A DNA stretch of 64,000 bases from NCBI GenBank assembly GCA_963854835.1, contig OY978525.1, positions 104,762,417 through 104,826,416 on the forward strand, in the 5' to 3' direction. Source of the stretch: Megamerina dolium (Eukaryota; Arthropoda; Insecta; Diptera; Megamerinidae). Position 1 is the stretch's first letter, and every line of letters begins with the position of its first letter. The notes under the pieces were generated by a model that worked only from the letters and a program-made list of their open reading frames with translations, had not been told where the DNA came from and searched no databases. The position numbers and the translations under genes were made by a program. Shown here piece after piece: positions 1 through 11,114 of the stretch.

Positions 1-428
1 ATTGGGATGTGAACGGAATAATATTCATCGACTATATCCAAAAAGGTACCACCATCAACAGCGACTACTATTGTGAACTTTTGGACCGATTGAAAGCTGA
101 ATTCGCAAAGAACGGCCACATTTGCAAAAGAAAAAAAATGTTGTTTCACCAAGACAATGAACCGTGTCACCGTGTCGATGAAAACGATGGCAAAATTGAA
201 TGAATTGGGCTTCGAATTGCTTTCCCATCCCCGTATTCTCCAGATTTAGCCCCCAGCGACTTTTTCCTATTTTCAGATCTCAAGAGAATGCTTTCTGGAA
301 AGAAATTTAAGTCCGATTCCGATGCAAGTGGTATTGCAAAATTGAAAAATCGCTATACTTGTTTTTCGCCCTCGAAGGCAAATTTTGTTTTTTTCATACT
401 TTTTCTAAGGGCTTGTTGAATGGCCTGT
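1..428 (+). pseudogene. mariner transposase remnant, irritans-like, C-terminal half
   Basis: This is the 3' half of a cut-and-paste DNA transposon cut by the window edge. The plus-strand reading shows the mariner blocks GIIFIDYIQKGTTINSDYY (about 15-75) and LFHQDNEPCH (about 142-170), which holds the second catalytic Asp. After a frameshift comes SPDLAPSDFFLF (about 238-275), which holds the third Asp with DD34D-type spacing. The wording is closest to the irritans subfamily (Himar1-like). A frameshift, a stop after KIE near 203 and decay past 330 make it inactive. A possible right terminal repeat ends in CCTGT at 424-428, followed by TA, the mariner target dinucleotide. The subfamily is assigned from remembered motif similarity, not from a search. 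Confidence 0.85.
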
Positions 429-540
429 TATGTTAGATATTTATGATGATCTTTTCAAGGTGTATTTTTTAAAATGGCAACACTTCTCCAGCAAAATCTA
501 CATTTATGTTACAGCTGCCAGCTGATTATTATTCGGCGTG

Positions 541-790
541 ATTCGCAAGAATAGATTTACGCCAGAAAAGCGCGAGTGCTAATTTTTTTCAAAAATCGTG
601 GCTCAATTCGCGAAACTTATCTTACTCTAAGTACATTTTACGGTGTACATATTCATTGAGACATAATTTCGCGTAATGGCCCTGCAAAATTAGTCTCTAA
701 AGTAGTTTGAAACCTTTGGATTAATTTCGATGGACGTTTATAAAACCAGTCCCAATAAGCCAGAGTCAATATTTGTCGAAGATTGAAGAT
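541..790 (+). pseudogene. N-terminal helix-turn-helix fragment of a Tc1/mariner-type transposase
   Basis: With one frameshift the plus strand reads FTPEKR, then FKNRGSIRETYLTLSTFYG, then SRNGPAKLVSK. This resembles the DNA-binding N-terminus of Tc1/mariner-superfamily transposases (charged FTPEKR start, then GSI/T-type helix-turn-helix). Several in-frame stops interrupt it and no catalytic domain follows, because a LINE fragment begins at about 844. It may belong to the same broad group as the DD41D element at 60.7 kb, but that is only an inference. It could also be a chance resemblance in part. Confidence 0.4.
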
Positions 791-843
791 TTTCCTTTTT
801 TTTTGCCTGAAATTGTATTTAAATATTATATTTTATAAAAATA

Positions 844-866
844 TTCTTCTTCTTCTTCTTCTTCTT
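844..866 (+). repeat. (TTC)n microsatellite, 3' tail of the adjoining LINE
   Basis: About eight TTC units abut the 3' end of the minus-strand LINE at 867. On the LINE strand this reads TGGCCACATAAG followed by AAG repeats. The LINE copies at 46.1 kb (AGTA repeats) and 10.9 kb (ATG repeats) also end in a simple repeat after a TGGCC motif, so this microsatellite is best explained as the element's tail. Confidence 0.6.
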
Positions 867-1855
867 ATGTGGCCATAACAACCGATGATCGATTTAGATC
901 GTTGTTCTTCGCTTGCTGGCGCCAATTGGATATTCCAAGCGCCGCCAGGTTACACAACACTTAGTTCTTCCAACGGAAGTTTAGTCTTCCTCTTCTTCTG
1001 CGTCCTCCAACGGGTGCCGAATTAATACCATCTTCGCTGGAGCGTCTTCTTCTATTCGCTCGACATGATCTAGCCAGCGCAGCCGCTGGATTTTGATTCG
1101 CTTGACTATGTCAATGTCAGTGTACAGCTCATACAGCTCATCGTTGTACCTTATTCGGTACTCGTCATCAACACAAATAACTCCGAAGATCCTGCTCAGA
1201 ACTTTTCTCTCGAAAAATCTAAGCATCCTCTCATCCGTGGTAGAAATTGTCCAGGCTTCTGCGCCATATGTTAAGACAGGAATAATGAAGGACTTGTAGA
1301 GGCTGATTTTCGATCTTCAAGAGAGGGCTCGACTACTCAGTTGTTAACTCAGACCAAAGTGACACCTGTTAGTAAGAGTTATCCTACGCATGATATACAG
1401 GCTGACGTCATTACAGTTATCGATGCTAGTTCCAAGATAGACGAAGTCCTTTACCATCTCGAAAGTGTAATTGTCAAGAGTGACATGTTGTCCAAGACGC
1501 CGAGACTCTTTGTTTGTAGACACTAGGTACTTCGTCTTGCCCTCGTTCACCGTAATACCCATTCCACGTGATTCTGATTCCAATTCAGAGAATGCTACAC
1601 TGACTGCTCGCGATTATGTCAATATCGTCAGTATACGCCAGCAGTATGACACTTTTGTTGGAGATAATGCCATTACGTCGTTAATCTGCAGATCGTATAA
1701 TTTTCTCCATAATAAGGTTGAGAGAAGTCACACGATAACAAATCACCTTGTCTGAAACCTCGTGCGGTATTAAACGGAGGGGAGAGGTCCTTCCCAATTT
1801 TTACTGCACATCGAGAGTTAAGGAGTGTCATTCTGCAAAGTCGAATAAGTTCTGC
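867..1855 (-). pseudogene. LINE (non-LTR retrotransposon) reverse transcriptase, 5'-truncated
   Basis: The minus strand encodes the C-terminal half of a LINE reverse transcriptase in broken frames. In order from 1855 downward there is a palm segment with GFRQGD (about 1780-1750), the catalytic box as AYTDDIDII (about 1640-1610; the usual form is YADD), then DFVYLGTSI and MRRITLTNR (1470-1350). The C-terminal ERKVLSRIFG and KIQRLRWLDHVERIEEDAP blocks follow (1225-1030). The family is the widespread one with a conserved RLRWLGHV motif; its clade is not assigned. Frameshifts and stops separate the blocks. The 5' end is cut at about 1855, the usual result of incomplete reverse transcription. Related fragments lie at 9.7, 10.4, 41.3 and 46.1 kb. 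Confidence 0.85.
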
Positions 1856-3939
1856 AGGTATACCAAATATGTTGTCAATAAATCAAAAAAAATCTAATTT
1901 CCATGATTTGTGTATATTTTATTTTATTTTCTTGTTCCTTGCATTTAATAAAATACCCTGTACTTCCAAAAAGAAGATCTAAATTGTATTTGACTCTGGC
2001 CAAAACTGTTTATATACTATTTATCTCAAGTTTATTAGGCTGAATGCTTTTAATATTCAGCGCATTTTACAAAGCTGAAGAAGATTTACTTCATAATCAA
2101 CCTAATGTCCGCATAGAGTGACCCTAAAATTTTGTCTATCTTTCTCTTGGCTCCACTCCAAATACCGAATCGAAAAAAAGAGACCAAAACATCGAGAAAA
2201 ATTAATTTTTTGAAGGAGGTCTCACGTTGATCCCATGATCAAATATTGTTTCTTTAGAAATGAGACATAATTAAAAGTCAACAGCGTGCTCTATGGTACA
2301 TCTCAGATGAATTTCTTCCAAAAGAATCTTTGATATATGGATAAGGGCAGCATTTGATTTGAATAGATCCATTGGATTGCCATACATATGGCAAAATAAT
2401 TAATTGAGTAGAAAATATTTTGAATATAACGTTGTTTCCCCAGACGACTTTGCAAATTGGCCGTTAAGATATATTATTTTTCAAACTCATAATTATTTTG
2501 TTGCAAATAATAACCGTTACCGCTTACTGTTTTATATTTTGCGTGAGATATCTGAATTCTGCGGTTTTCACTATCCTCTAGTTATTGCTATTAATATTCA
2601 ATTAATATGATAAATGTATTTAAGGTTATGCCTAACCAGTATCAACGGTTACTACTATTATTGTAATATACGATGGCTACAATCAAATAATTAAGGGAAA
2701 CATAAGAAGAAACTATTTTGTCACTTCGACCGCATATCCCTTGTGACAATAGATACAAGACTAATACCATTTGATATCATTATCATCACTAGTTGGGCTA
2801 TCAACATTACCATTATCATCATCATTATCACCACTATCTCCATCACAATTGCCATAACTCTAATCTGGGTAACATTGTCAATTTTCAACTCATTCAAAAT
2901 CTATTTTAAGTATGCCAAGCGCTACTACTTACTCCTTTAAATCAACTATTTCTTCATCCTCTTATTTGCTTATATGTATACTTCTTCTTCATGCGTTTGT
3001 TTTTTCGAACTCAACAAGCAATACATTATTAGTGTATGTCCTTCCGTTTCCATTTGTTATCTACTCATACATACATACTTATGTGTGTATGAGTTTTGGC
3101 AGTGTTTGTGAAATTTCATAATTTTTTCAATATCCAGTTTGTTGTTTGTAGTTTTTTCGTTACTCATTATTCGACTAGTGTCTTTTTAGTACCTTTGTAT
3201 TGTTTGCCTGTAGTATGAATTTGTGCGTTCCCATGCATGTGTGCATTACTTCAACTATACACAGTTGTTCATATGCACGACTTTTGTATGGAGAAGTTTT
3301 TGCCTTCGGATTTCATATTGTTCATAAAAGAAGCAGATAAACCTCATTGGTAAATTATTTGAAATGCATCGACACAAAAATGATATTTTTTCGTCATCGT
3401 CATCATCATTGTCAAGCGAAAAGCGGAGATTGTAGCTTGTTTATTGAATAAATCCAGAATGCCTATAGTAAAAATATGCTATTTTTTTTTACTTTTCTTT
3501 TATTCCTTGCTCATAGTTCACCATTGTATGAATTTAAAGGAAGCGTTTTTTTATCGCAATTCTTTGACTTTAAGGTTCACCGAAGAACTATCATCATTTG
3601 TTGGTATGATGTTGTCGGATTTCTTTTGCGATGTGAAATGAAGTGACTTTTTTGGTTTTATTGAAATCGTAGAATTAAAAGTTTACTGCGAAAATATTTC
3701 AAACTTTAAATAATTCTAATTCTAACTCCTCCCACGTTCACTGTCAATATCCAAACACTCGCGCAACGTTTATGGCAAACCTTTCTTCGACGACCAAGCT
3801 GAACTCGAAAGACTATGATTCTTTTTCGTAACAAATTTTAGTTGAAAAGCCAATGATCGAGCAAACTGATTTTGTCTAATGTTATATAAGAATCAGAAGT
3901 TTGGTCAAATTATCTCAAAGCTATTCGCATTAATGCAGT
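1856..3939. other. AT-rich non-coding stretch
   Basis: No gene or recognisable transposon is supported here. Open frames such as 2743-2940 come from ATC/ATT-rich runs and have no domain. Confidence 0.6.
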
Positions 3940-4690
3940 GGGTGTCGGAGCTGAGTGATTAGTGAGTTGGCATTGTGATCCGTGGGTCGTGGGTTCAATC
4001 CCAGACAGTGACAATTTCAATATCGAAAATATTTTTCTTTCGAACAGTGCCCACCTCTTGGCAAGTAATTGGCAATTCTTCCGATAGTAACACTTTGCCA
4101 TGAAAGGCTTCTTATAGCCTAGACAGGCGACAGCGTTAAACCGAATTAACGGCGCACTTAATCCAAATGAAATACTAACCTGACAGACGGCAGTATTGCG
4201 GATTAACTAAACAGCTGATTGCTCTTTTATTAGTTCTGTTCACTTACATTACAATTACTATCTATTTCTTTCATCTGTCACTTTCGATATCAGAAAATCT
4301 AAAAGAAGTACATGAACTGAAAACTATCAGAAACTTGTAAATTAATATTCACAGTTAGTAATTGGTTTTTGTTGTTATAAGCGAACATACCTATTGTTTT
4401 GTAAGTTTGATCGAGAAAAATTCACAATAGAAATTTTTCAGCAGTGTTGCCATCGAAAATTGCCCTAATTCTCTTTAATTTTGAGAATTAACTCGTAGAG
4501 TTAATACGGATTAACGCAGTTAATGCCCGAGTTAATTCGAATTAACTAGTTAATCCGGATTAACGCTGCCGCCTGTCAGGAATATTAAAGAACTTTGTGA
4601 CAGAGCTCAGAAAAAGTGATGTCACAAGGTTCGGAACTGGCTAATATAAGTAAGTCCATTCTGCTGCTATCCAAAAATGTTCATGCACGA
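3940..4690 (+). mobile_element. tRNA-derived SINE, copy 1, split by an inverted-repeat element
   Basis: The head GGGTGTCGGAGCTGAGTG followed by GTGGGTTCAATCCC matches a tRNA-like region with a pol III B box (GGTTCAATCCC). The body runs from TTTCTTTCGAACAGTGCCCAC through CTTGGCAAGTAATTGG to GGCTTCTTA at 4114. It then resumes at 4585 as TTAAAGAACTTTGTGACAGA, CTCAGAAAAAGTGATGTC and a decayed tail to about 4690. The 41.6 and 48.4 kb copies show the uninterrupted join (CTTCTTAAAGAACTC), so 4115-4584 is a later insertion. The head does not form a complete tRNA acceptor stem, so this is not a tRNA gene. Confidence 0.75.
4115..4584. mobile_element. 470-bp MITE-like element with 29-bp inverted termini and GTTAATCCGGATTAAC palindromes
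   Basis: Left arm 4122-4150 begins GACAGGCGACAGCGTTAA. Right arm 4549-4577 is its inverse, beginning GACAGGCGGCAGCGTTAA when read inward; 26 of 29 positions agree. A second copy of the arm in left orientation lies at 4182-4207 (GACAGACGGCAG then GGATTAAC). Near the right end, GTTAATTCGAATTAAC and GTTAATCCGGATTAAC are each near-perfect palindromes. The element interrupts a SINE, with TTA on both sides (4112-4114 and 4585-4587), compatible with a short target duplication. It has no coding capacity. The superfamily is not assigned. The doubled left arm suggests either internal duplication or two nested relics. Confidence 0.7.
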
Positions 4691-4927
4691 CAGCACTGAA
4701 AGTGGTATCACAAATGGCTTTTCTTGCGTAAATGTGTCCTACTTGCTGCATAATATTCCGTATTTATTAAATTTGAATCTATTTATCAAATTTTTATAAA
4801 TATGACTTTCAAGTATAAACTTCAAATTTCGAACTGCAAAATCAACAAATCTTGCCTGTCCACAAAAACAATACATTTATTTATATAGGTACATATTTAT
4901 TTATTTTTTGCTCAATTTCCAACGTTT

Positions 4928-5638
4928 ATGGCTAGTAAAAAAATCAATATTACCGAAATCTATAAACGATGTCCACCAAATCAAGTGAAACAATTTTTAC
5001 GATTTCGTGATAAATGTGATGAATACAAGGAGTGAGTACTATTCATGTTTACATTCATATGCAAATTATAATTAAAACTTTAATACCAATCTACAACTCA
5101 CCTCCATCTCAGGCGTGTTCAAAAATATCCCGAAGAATTGCCACGCATCGATTGGGATTATTATCGTACGAATGTACGTGGCGATTTTGTTCGATTAGTC
5201 GATGAGTTCGAGTCTAAATACAAAGAGCTGAATGAAGTTTTCGATTCGCGCACTAAATTGGATTTAAGCAAATATTATGTAGAATTGGAAAAAGTACGCA
5301 CTGAAGTCCAAAAGGATATGGATGATTTTATTGCTGAATCGAATAAACGTATTAGCAAATATGAGGAAGAAATAAAACGTGTAACTTCAAGAAAACCATA
5401 CAATGAAATGACTATGGAAGATTTTCATGATGCTTGCCCGGAGCATTGGCCACTCCGTACTAGTGATGGTCAACCGACATTTTGGCCTCATTTTCCAGAT
5501 GAACAGACTCCTGGAATACCTCTTCTCGCAAAAGAGAATGATGATGTTGCTGAAGAAGAGAAGAACGAAAAGGACGATGCTGAAAAAGAAACAACTAAGA
5601 AGGAAGAAAATCCAAATCAAGAGCCGATTGAGAAATAA
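4928..5638 (+). CDS. ATP synthase subunit d-like protein (mitochondrial F1Fo peripheral stalk), two exons
   Basis: Join 4928-5031 and 5113-5638: 209 codons plus TAA. The 81-bp intron starts GTGAGT and ends CTCAG, and the splice completes a GAG codon (E35). The family forms part of the peripheral stalk of mitochondrial ATP synthase, on the matrix side of the inner membrane. Supporting motifs are LPRIDWDYYRTNV (residues 44-56), a long charged helical middle (about 60-130), MTMEDFHDACPEHWP (134-148) and PTFWPHFPDEQ (156-166). The last two match the family's most conserved C-terminal block (canonical forms MTMEDYRDAFP and PTFWPHTPEEQ). The ATG at 4928 gives MASKKINITEIYKRCPPNQ, in register with the usual N-terminus. 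The known fly subunit is about 178 residues; this one adds a Glu/Lys-rich tail (about 177-209) and is divergent throughout. It may therefore be a duplicated, perhaps tissue-restricted paralogue rather than the housekeeping gene. The frame is intact with no stops. Confidence 0.88.
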
Positions 5639-5874
5639 ATAAATGTTTGTTGTGTTCAGTAAAAAAAAATCGCATACCTTACTGCAAACATTAAAAAAGA
5701 GTCCAACAATTATGGAGTAAACAAGTCTTGCAAGTCAAAATAACTAACTAGCTAATGTAGATGTCGTTAAATTTCTTTTTATTTTGGTATTTCTTATATT
5801 TTTAATATATTTTATATGTTATTTTTAAATTATTTGTTTTCTGAAATATTTTGCAATAATTGTATTGAAATTGT

Positions 5875-5880
5875 AATAAA
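5875..5880 (+). promoter_or_regulatory. possible polyadenylation signal AATAAA of the subunit d-like gene
   Basis: AATAAA lies 237 bases after the stop codon. Further AATAAA hexamers overlap and directly follow the stop (5634-5643). In such AT-rich DNA the choice between them cannot be made from sequence. Confidence 0.3.
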
Positions 5881-6151
5881 CAAGAAATTAACGAAGTAAT
5901 AGCCAATGTTTTCCCACACAAATTGACACCAAACTACCACCATAGAACATAAATATGTGTAAGTTACTTCTTAAGCAAGGGAAATGTGACAACTAACCAA
6001 TGTTAAATAGAAAAAAGCAAAATATTGTCTAAAATATTTAAAATATGTGCATAGTCAGAAACATCAATGTGTGAAATCGGCAATTACTTAGTTGCCAACA
6101 CAATATACATATGTCTGTATTTAAGAAGAGTTATTGGATTAGTTTTGAATA

Positions 6152-7189
6152 TAAGAGTTAGGTCCAAGAACTACCCGACCTGACATATAGATGGCGGCAG
6201 TAGTGTGAAAAAGATTACTTTGGTGAAAAGTGGCAACCTTATAAAACATATCTTTTAAGTTTCAAGGAGCCACGTTGTTTAATATTTTTTTGGAGCCATC
6301 GAAAGTTAACGATCTCAGTGAATTTGTAAACATGGGAAAATTTTGTCACCGTTATGTAATTTAATATTTTCATTTGAAAGGTCTCAGTCCAATGAATATT
6401 TAAGACGAACTAGATTCTACTTTGGGGGAGTCTGCTCCTCCATTTATGACCATAAAATATTGGGTGACAGAGTTTAAACGAGGTCGTACGAGCTGCCAAG
6501 ACGAACACCGTAATAGTCGACCAATTGAGGTGGCCACGCCAAAAACGGTTAAGAATATCCACAAAATGGTATTGGATGATCGCTGAAGGTGCGTGAACTA
6601 GGTGAAATTACAGACATTTCAAAAAGTGCTATACATCCTATATTGACCGAAAATTTTGAGATGAAAAAGCTGTGTCCAAGATGGGTGCCGCGTTTGCGCA
6701 CAATAGAACAAAAACAACGTCGTGAAGATGTTTTTATAGAGTGTATGGCGATGTTTCGCAGTAATAAAGCCCAGTTCTTGCTTCATCAAAGTGTTGCTTT
6801 AAAGAAAGTGTTGTTTCATCAAGACAATGCACCAGTTCACATTATCCCCTATTGCGATGGCCAAAATCAAAGATTTAAACAACGAATTGCTTCAGTATGC
6901 AGTATTGCTTCGCCAAATTTAGCTCATTCGGATTATTTTCTAATTCCAAATTTGAAAAAATGGCTTGGTGGTAGAAGATTTGTAAACAATGAAGAGATGG
7001 AGTCTGTGGTAGATGGCTATTTTAATGAGCTGGACAGTTTATACTATAAACAGGGTATCGAAGCTATAGAATATCGCTGGGATAAGTGTATAGAACTAAA
7101 AGGAGATGATGTTGAGAAATAAACAACAATTTTACCAAATTTGTTGTGTTTTCATTGTTAGATCGGCTAGTCCTGGGACCGCCCTCGTA
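6152..7189 (+). pseudogene. mariner element (TACGAGGGCGGTCC-type TIR), internally deleted
   Basis: The left terminal repeat runs from TAAGAGTTAGGTCCAAGAAC and the right one is GATCGGCTAG through GACCGCCCTCGTA, imperfect inverses. The coding remnant starts at ATG 6332 and ends at TAA 7122. N-terminal landmarks are RYVI-stop-YFHLKG, FKRGRTSCQDEH and ATPKTVKNIHKMVLDDR, followed by a stop and frameshift near 6585. The second frame then gives LCPRWVPRLRTIEQKQRRED, LFHQDNAPVH (second catalytic Asp) and YRWDKCIELKGDDVEK. The segment with the first Asp (VTMDETW in relatives) is deleted, joining NKAQF directly to KKVLFHQDN. At 1038 bp it is shorter than the 1288-bp relative at 24.1 kb. It is a non-functional DD34D mariner, broadly irritans/vertumnana-like. 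Confidence 0.88.
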
Positions 7190-9654
7190 TGCATCATAGA
7201 AGTTTCATGTACCCTGACATATTATGGCTTGCCTAATATGGAAATTCTTAAATCTTGGATATTTTTAAAAGAAGATCAGCGATCTGCATATTTTCTTTTG
7301 GCGATTTTCTGATTTTCTCACCTTTGCACTTATTCAGAAAAAGTGCTTCCACAAAAGGTCGAACATTTTTTTCTTCAGCGCGTGTATAAACTTTTGTACT
7401 TTTTTGCTCTTTCTTTTTCAAAATTATGTACATTTTGAATATCTTTATTCCCCAAATTATACACAGACAGTGATGCCACCAAAAGTAACTTCTAAAAAAT
7501 GCTGTCTGCTCTTTTCGTACCTGACGCGTTCACAACTGTTGACAGTGTAATATATTAAGCAACAAAATGCAATAACTCCTACTAATAGAACAATGCTTCC
7601 CTTAGTAATACCAATAAGATTATTAGAAGAACTGAAAGTATCAAAAGTGACATTTGAAATTGATAAGAACCATAATAATGACTACTGCAATATCCAATAA
7701 GACATCACAATTATTTATGCTTATACCTAAATATAGGTATATACATATAGATAAGAAAAAAACTGACTCTCTCAAAATGCAAAGCAGGTAAAAATTTCCG
7801 GTTTCAACCCTTTTGTACTATCACAATACTCATACGGAACTGGAACAACATCCATAGTGATGTGAAAAAGTTAAAACCATGCGCATTTAAATGCTAAATG
7901 TCAAACAAACACTAGAAAATAGCTCAAAAGAGAAGTAAAAAATAAACAAAGCAAGAGAGAGTTAATAAAATACGAAATATTCAAAATGTGATAAGGGTGA
8001 AGTTAATGCGTTATCCTCTAGAATATGAAACTACCCTCTTTACTGTGCAAATTATATCACACCAGCTGCGTGAATATGTCAAAACTCATCTTACACATAC
8101 ACATCACACACACACACACATCCATTCCATTTGACAGTTGTGGCAAAATGGCAACAACAACAAATCGCTCTTCCATTTGTACTCTCACTTTAGCATTGCT
8201 CTATTGCTCTCTTACGTCTATTTAATAATACAAATTTGTGCAAATGAGTGGAATTGAAACAAACTAAATTTTTGACTGTCTGTCAGAAAATTTTGTAAAC
8301 GGGAGAGAAGTGTAAATTTTGCTCGTGTTGGATTTTTTTATTTCAAATACAATTTTTGGCAATAAACCAAAAATGTAAATAAATTTTATGCAAAATTTAT
8401 TCAACTAATTAATAATAGGTTCACAATTTATAAAAGTTTACTCAAATTGATCATCGAACGAATGGTTGTGAAAAATGTGAAAATTGTGCATGTGTAAAAG
8501 AAATATTTTGCAAACATTATCCAGGGCATTTCCCCAGAGAGAGAATGTCCCCCTCTGTTCGTCCTTCTTTTCTTTTTGAATACTATATATGAGAGTGTAC
8601 ACGTATGTTTGTGTGTGTATTTATTTAGACTGTGATTTCTACCGTGTGTGTTATATTATTCTTTTGGGCGTTTGCACGAATTAATAAATAATTACCTAAA
8701 CAAATTGTTACATGTGTAGTGTAGTGTAGTGATTCTGTGAATATGTACAGATATTGTTATGGATATATTGTATATTAATATAGAACAATATTGAAATCCA
8801 ATCATGTAAGTGCTACTTTCAAATTTAATGATAATCGAAGTAGAAATTAGAAATTTAAATATTTTAAAGAAATATTAATAAACAATTCTTAAGCCATTTA
8901 TCGAATTGATTAGTTAATCTTATAAGATATATATTAGTAGAAAACATTTCCATCCAGATATTGTGTGTGTAATAGCCTCTCATTTGTGTTTACATTGATT
9001 CACAGCATTGCCAGCATTAAGTTTCACATTCTACTGTCAATTTCCTATCAGTGAATGTGTATTATAAAAATGAGAATAAGTGTTGCTCACACGTGGCAAC
9101 ACAGTATGAAGATTTTGTTTACTGAGTTCAATTTTTATCTTTAGCAATACTTGTAATATGTTTAATGTAAATTATAATTATTTTAGATAGATTTTATATT
9201 AACTACGTGTATATACTAATGGCTTCTTAAAAAACGTTCAAATTACTAAGAAATAAACTCTCTGAACTTACGCAATAAATTCACTCAATTGAGAATAATA
9301 CCATTGTATATTCTCTCTCTCCCATGCGGAATTCATTGAGTAAGATTTAATTATTTAATCTCTAAGTAACTTCTATAAATGATATAATCCTTCAATTATT
9401 ATTTTCAAGAGGCAGCTTTCATTTAGGAAATTCTTAGGAGTTATCTATTGTAATTATAATATCAAAAACACTGTATCTGTTGCATTTGAACCAAAATAAG
9501 CCGCAATTTGTAATTTGTAACACCATATTATCATTTTAGTCCAAAAAATTTTACTGTATGGTAACATATACATTATCAAAGCGATGATAATTGACAGGAG
9601 CCTATTAGATGTTTTTACCCGATGCATGGGACTCTCTTGAAACACTTATAGGCA
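7190..9654. other. AT-rich non-coding stretch
   Basis: No supported gene. It holds a (CA)n tract at 8105-8120. A 25-codon ORF starts at 8148 in good Kozak context (MATTTNRSSICTLTLALLYC) and stops at 8225; it is too short to call. No transposon ends were recognised. Confidence 0.55.
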
Positions 9655-10010
9655 TTCATTTCTCCAAACACTTGTCCAGGCTTCAGCGCCATATGTTAGG
9701 GCAGGCATGATGAGAGACTTGTAGAGTGTAGTTTTCGTTCTTCGAGAAAGGGCTCGACTTCTCAATTGCTTACTCAGCCCAAAGTAACACCTGTTAGCAA
9801 GAGTTATCTTACGCATGATCTCCAGGCTGACGTCATTACAGTTGTTGATGCTGGTTCCAAGATAGACAAAGTCCCTTACTACTTCAAAAGCGAAGTTGTC
9901 AGCAGTGACGCCGGGACTCTTTGTTTATTGACAATAGATACTTCGTTTTGCCCTCGTTCACCGTAAGACCCATCCGACGCGACTCTCTCTCCAACTCTTT
10001 GGGATTCCCA
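9655..10010 (-). pseudogene. LINE reverse-transcriptase fragment (same family as 0.9 kb)
   Basis: The minus strand carries the block between VKDFVYLGTSI and the YGAEAW motif. It closely parallels 1265-1565 base for base (for example GACTTGTAGAGTGTAGTTTTC and the TGACGTCATTAC segment). Both ends are lost: the C-terminal RLRWLGH part is missing at 9655 and the upstream palm is missing past 10010. Only about 350 bp remains, with stops and frameshifts. Confidence 0.75.
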
Positions 10011-10356
10011 CGTGAAAATAAAAAATGACATTACAGTCGGCCTGGGTCAATTACTCCCTGCACATTTAAATATATATAAAAAGTTGACTTGCATATCCAT
10101 CTTTCTTTTTTTTTTTTTGTTTCAACTACTTTGCATGGGAACTACAGTAGGAAGTAGGTACGGCTCACCAATTTTTTGAGGCATAATTTCTGAAATATGG
10201 TCATCTTAGGCGAGGTATTTTGTAAATTGTAGGGCTTTTAAATTTTAAGATAATTTCGTGACTTTATATGGGAGCTACCTTAAGTAGGCTCCAGGCGTGG
10301 TTCGGTCGTATCTTAATAGTTTATTATAAACGACAATATTAAACTTTTATTATCAT

Positions 10357-10940
10357 AAGCATGATGTCAGCCTCGAGATAAAGCGAAGACTCACTCTTGC
10401 TAATAGGTGTTACTACGGGCTCAGTAAGCAAATGACGAGTAGAGCCATCTCTCGCCCAACAAAACTTACACTCTACAAGACGCTCATCATACCCATGCTG
10501 CTCTATGAAACAGAAGCATGGGTTGTGTCGCAGACTGATGCAGCCATGCCTGGGATGTTCAAGAGAAAAACTCTTCTCAAAATCTTCGGTCCTATTCGCG
10601 TCGATGACAACTAAGGAATTCGAATAAACCAATAACTGTATGAGCTCTACGCTGACATTGACATAGTACAACGCATCACTATTCAACGTCTGCTGTGGCT
10701 AGGCCATATTGTGCATATGGATGAAGAAGGTCCGCCGAAAAAGGTGTTTGAAACGGAAGCCGCTGGACGACGACGGAGCGGAAGGCCATGCCTCCGATGG
10801 AAGGACCAGGTCGTGGAGAAGCTGTTTGCGCTTGGTGTAACCGAGGATTATGTTCACAAAGTCGAGACGCATGGAGAGGGCTGCTGTGGTCGGCCGTAAC
10901 TCGATAACTGGTTGTAATGGCCATATATGATGATGATTAT
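10357..10940 (+). pseudogene. LINE reverse-transcriptase C-terminal fragment, plus strand
   Basis: Translation from about 10363 gives DVSLEIKRRLTLANRCYYGL, then TKLTLYKTLIIPMLLYETEAW, FKRKTLLKIFGPIRVDD, a stop at 10612, and TIQRLLWLGHIVHMDEEGPP with GRRRSGRPCLRWKDQV near 10680-10810. This is the same family as the minus-strand fragments but from a clearly different copy. It runs through to a 3' end with TAATGGCCATATATG followed by ATG repeats (10915-10940), matching the TGGCC-plus-simple-repeat ending of other copies. Stops at 10612 and 10630 and a frameshift near 10840 make it inactive. Confidence 0.85.
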
Positions 10941-11114
10941 CATAGGCCCCTTTAGAAGAACAAGTCTCTATATTTTGCATGAAGAATTACAAATAAAAGA
11001 GCTGTTCGGAAAGAGAGCACCACATTCCTTAAGAATTCAACAAAAGCTGAATCGAAAACAAATTTAGCAGCATAATTTGATTTATTTTAAACAGAATAAA
11101 ATAGATTTTGTGAA

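Noticed and set aside
1093..1755. Plus-strand open frames over the first LINE fragment
   Set aside because: They are antisense shadows of the minus-strand reverse transcriptase.
2743..2940. Ile/Thr-rich open frame
   Set aside because: It is produced by ATC/ATT repeats and has no domain.
8148..8225. 25-codon ORF with a signal-peptide look (MATTTNRSSICTLTLALLYC)
   Set aside because: It stops at once and has no splice donor, so there is no evidence of a product.
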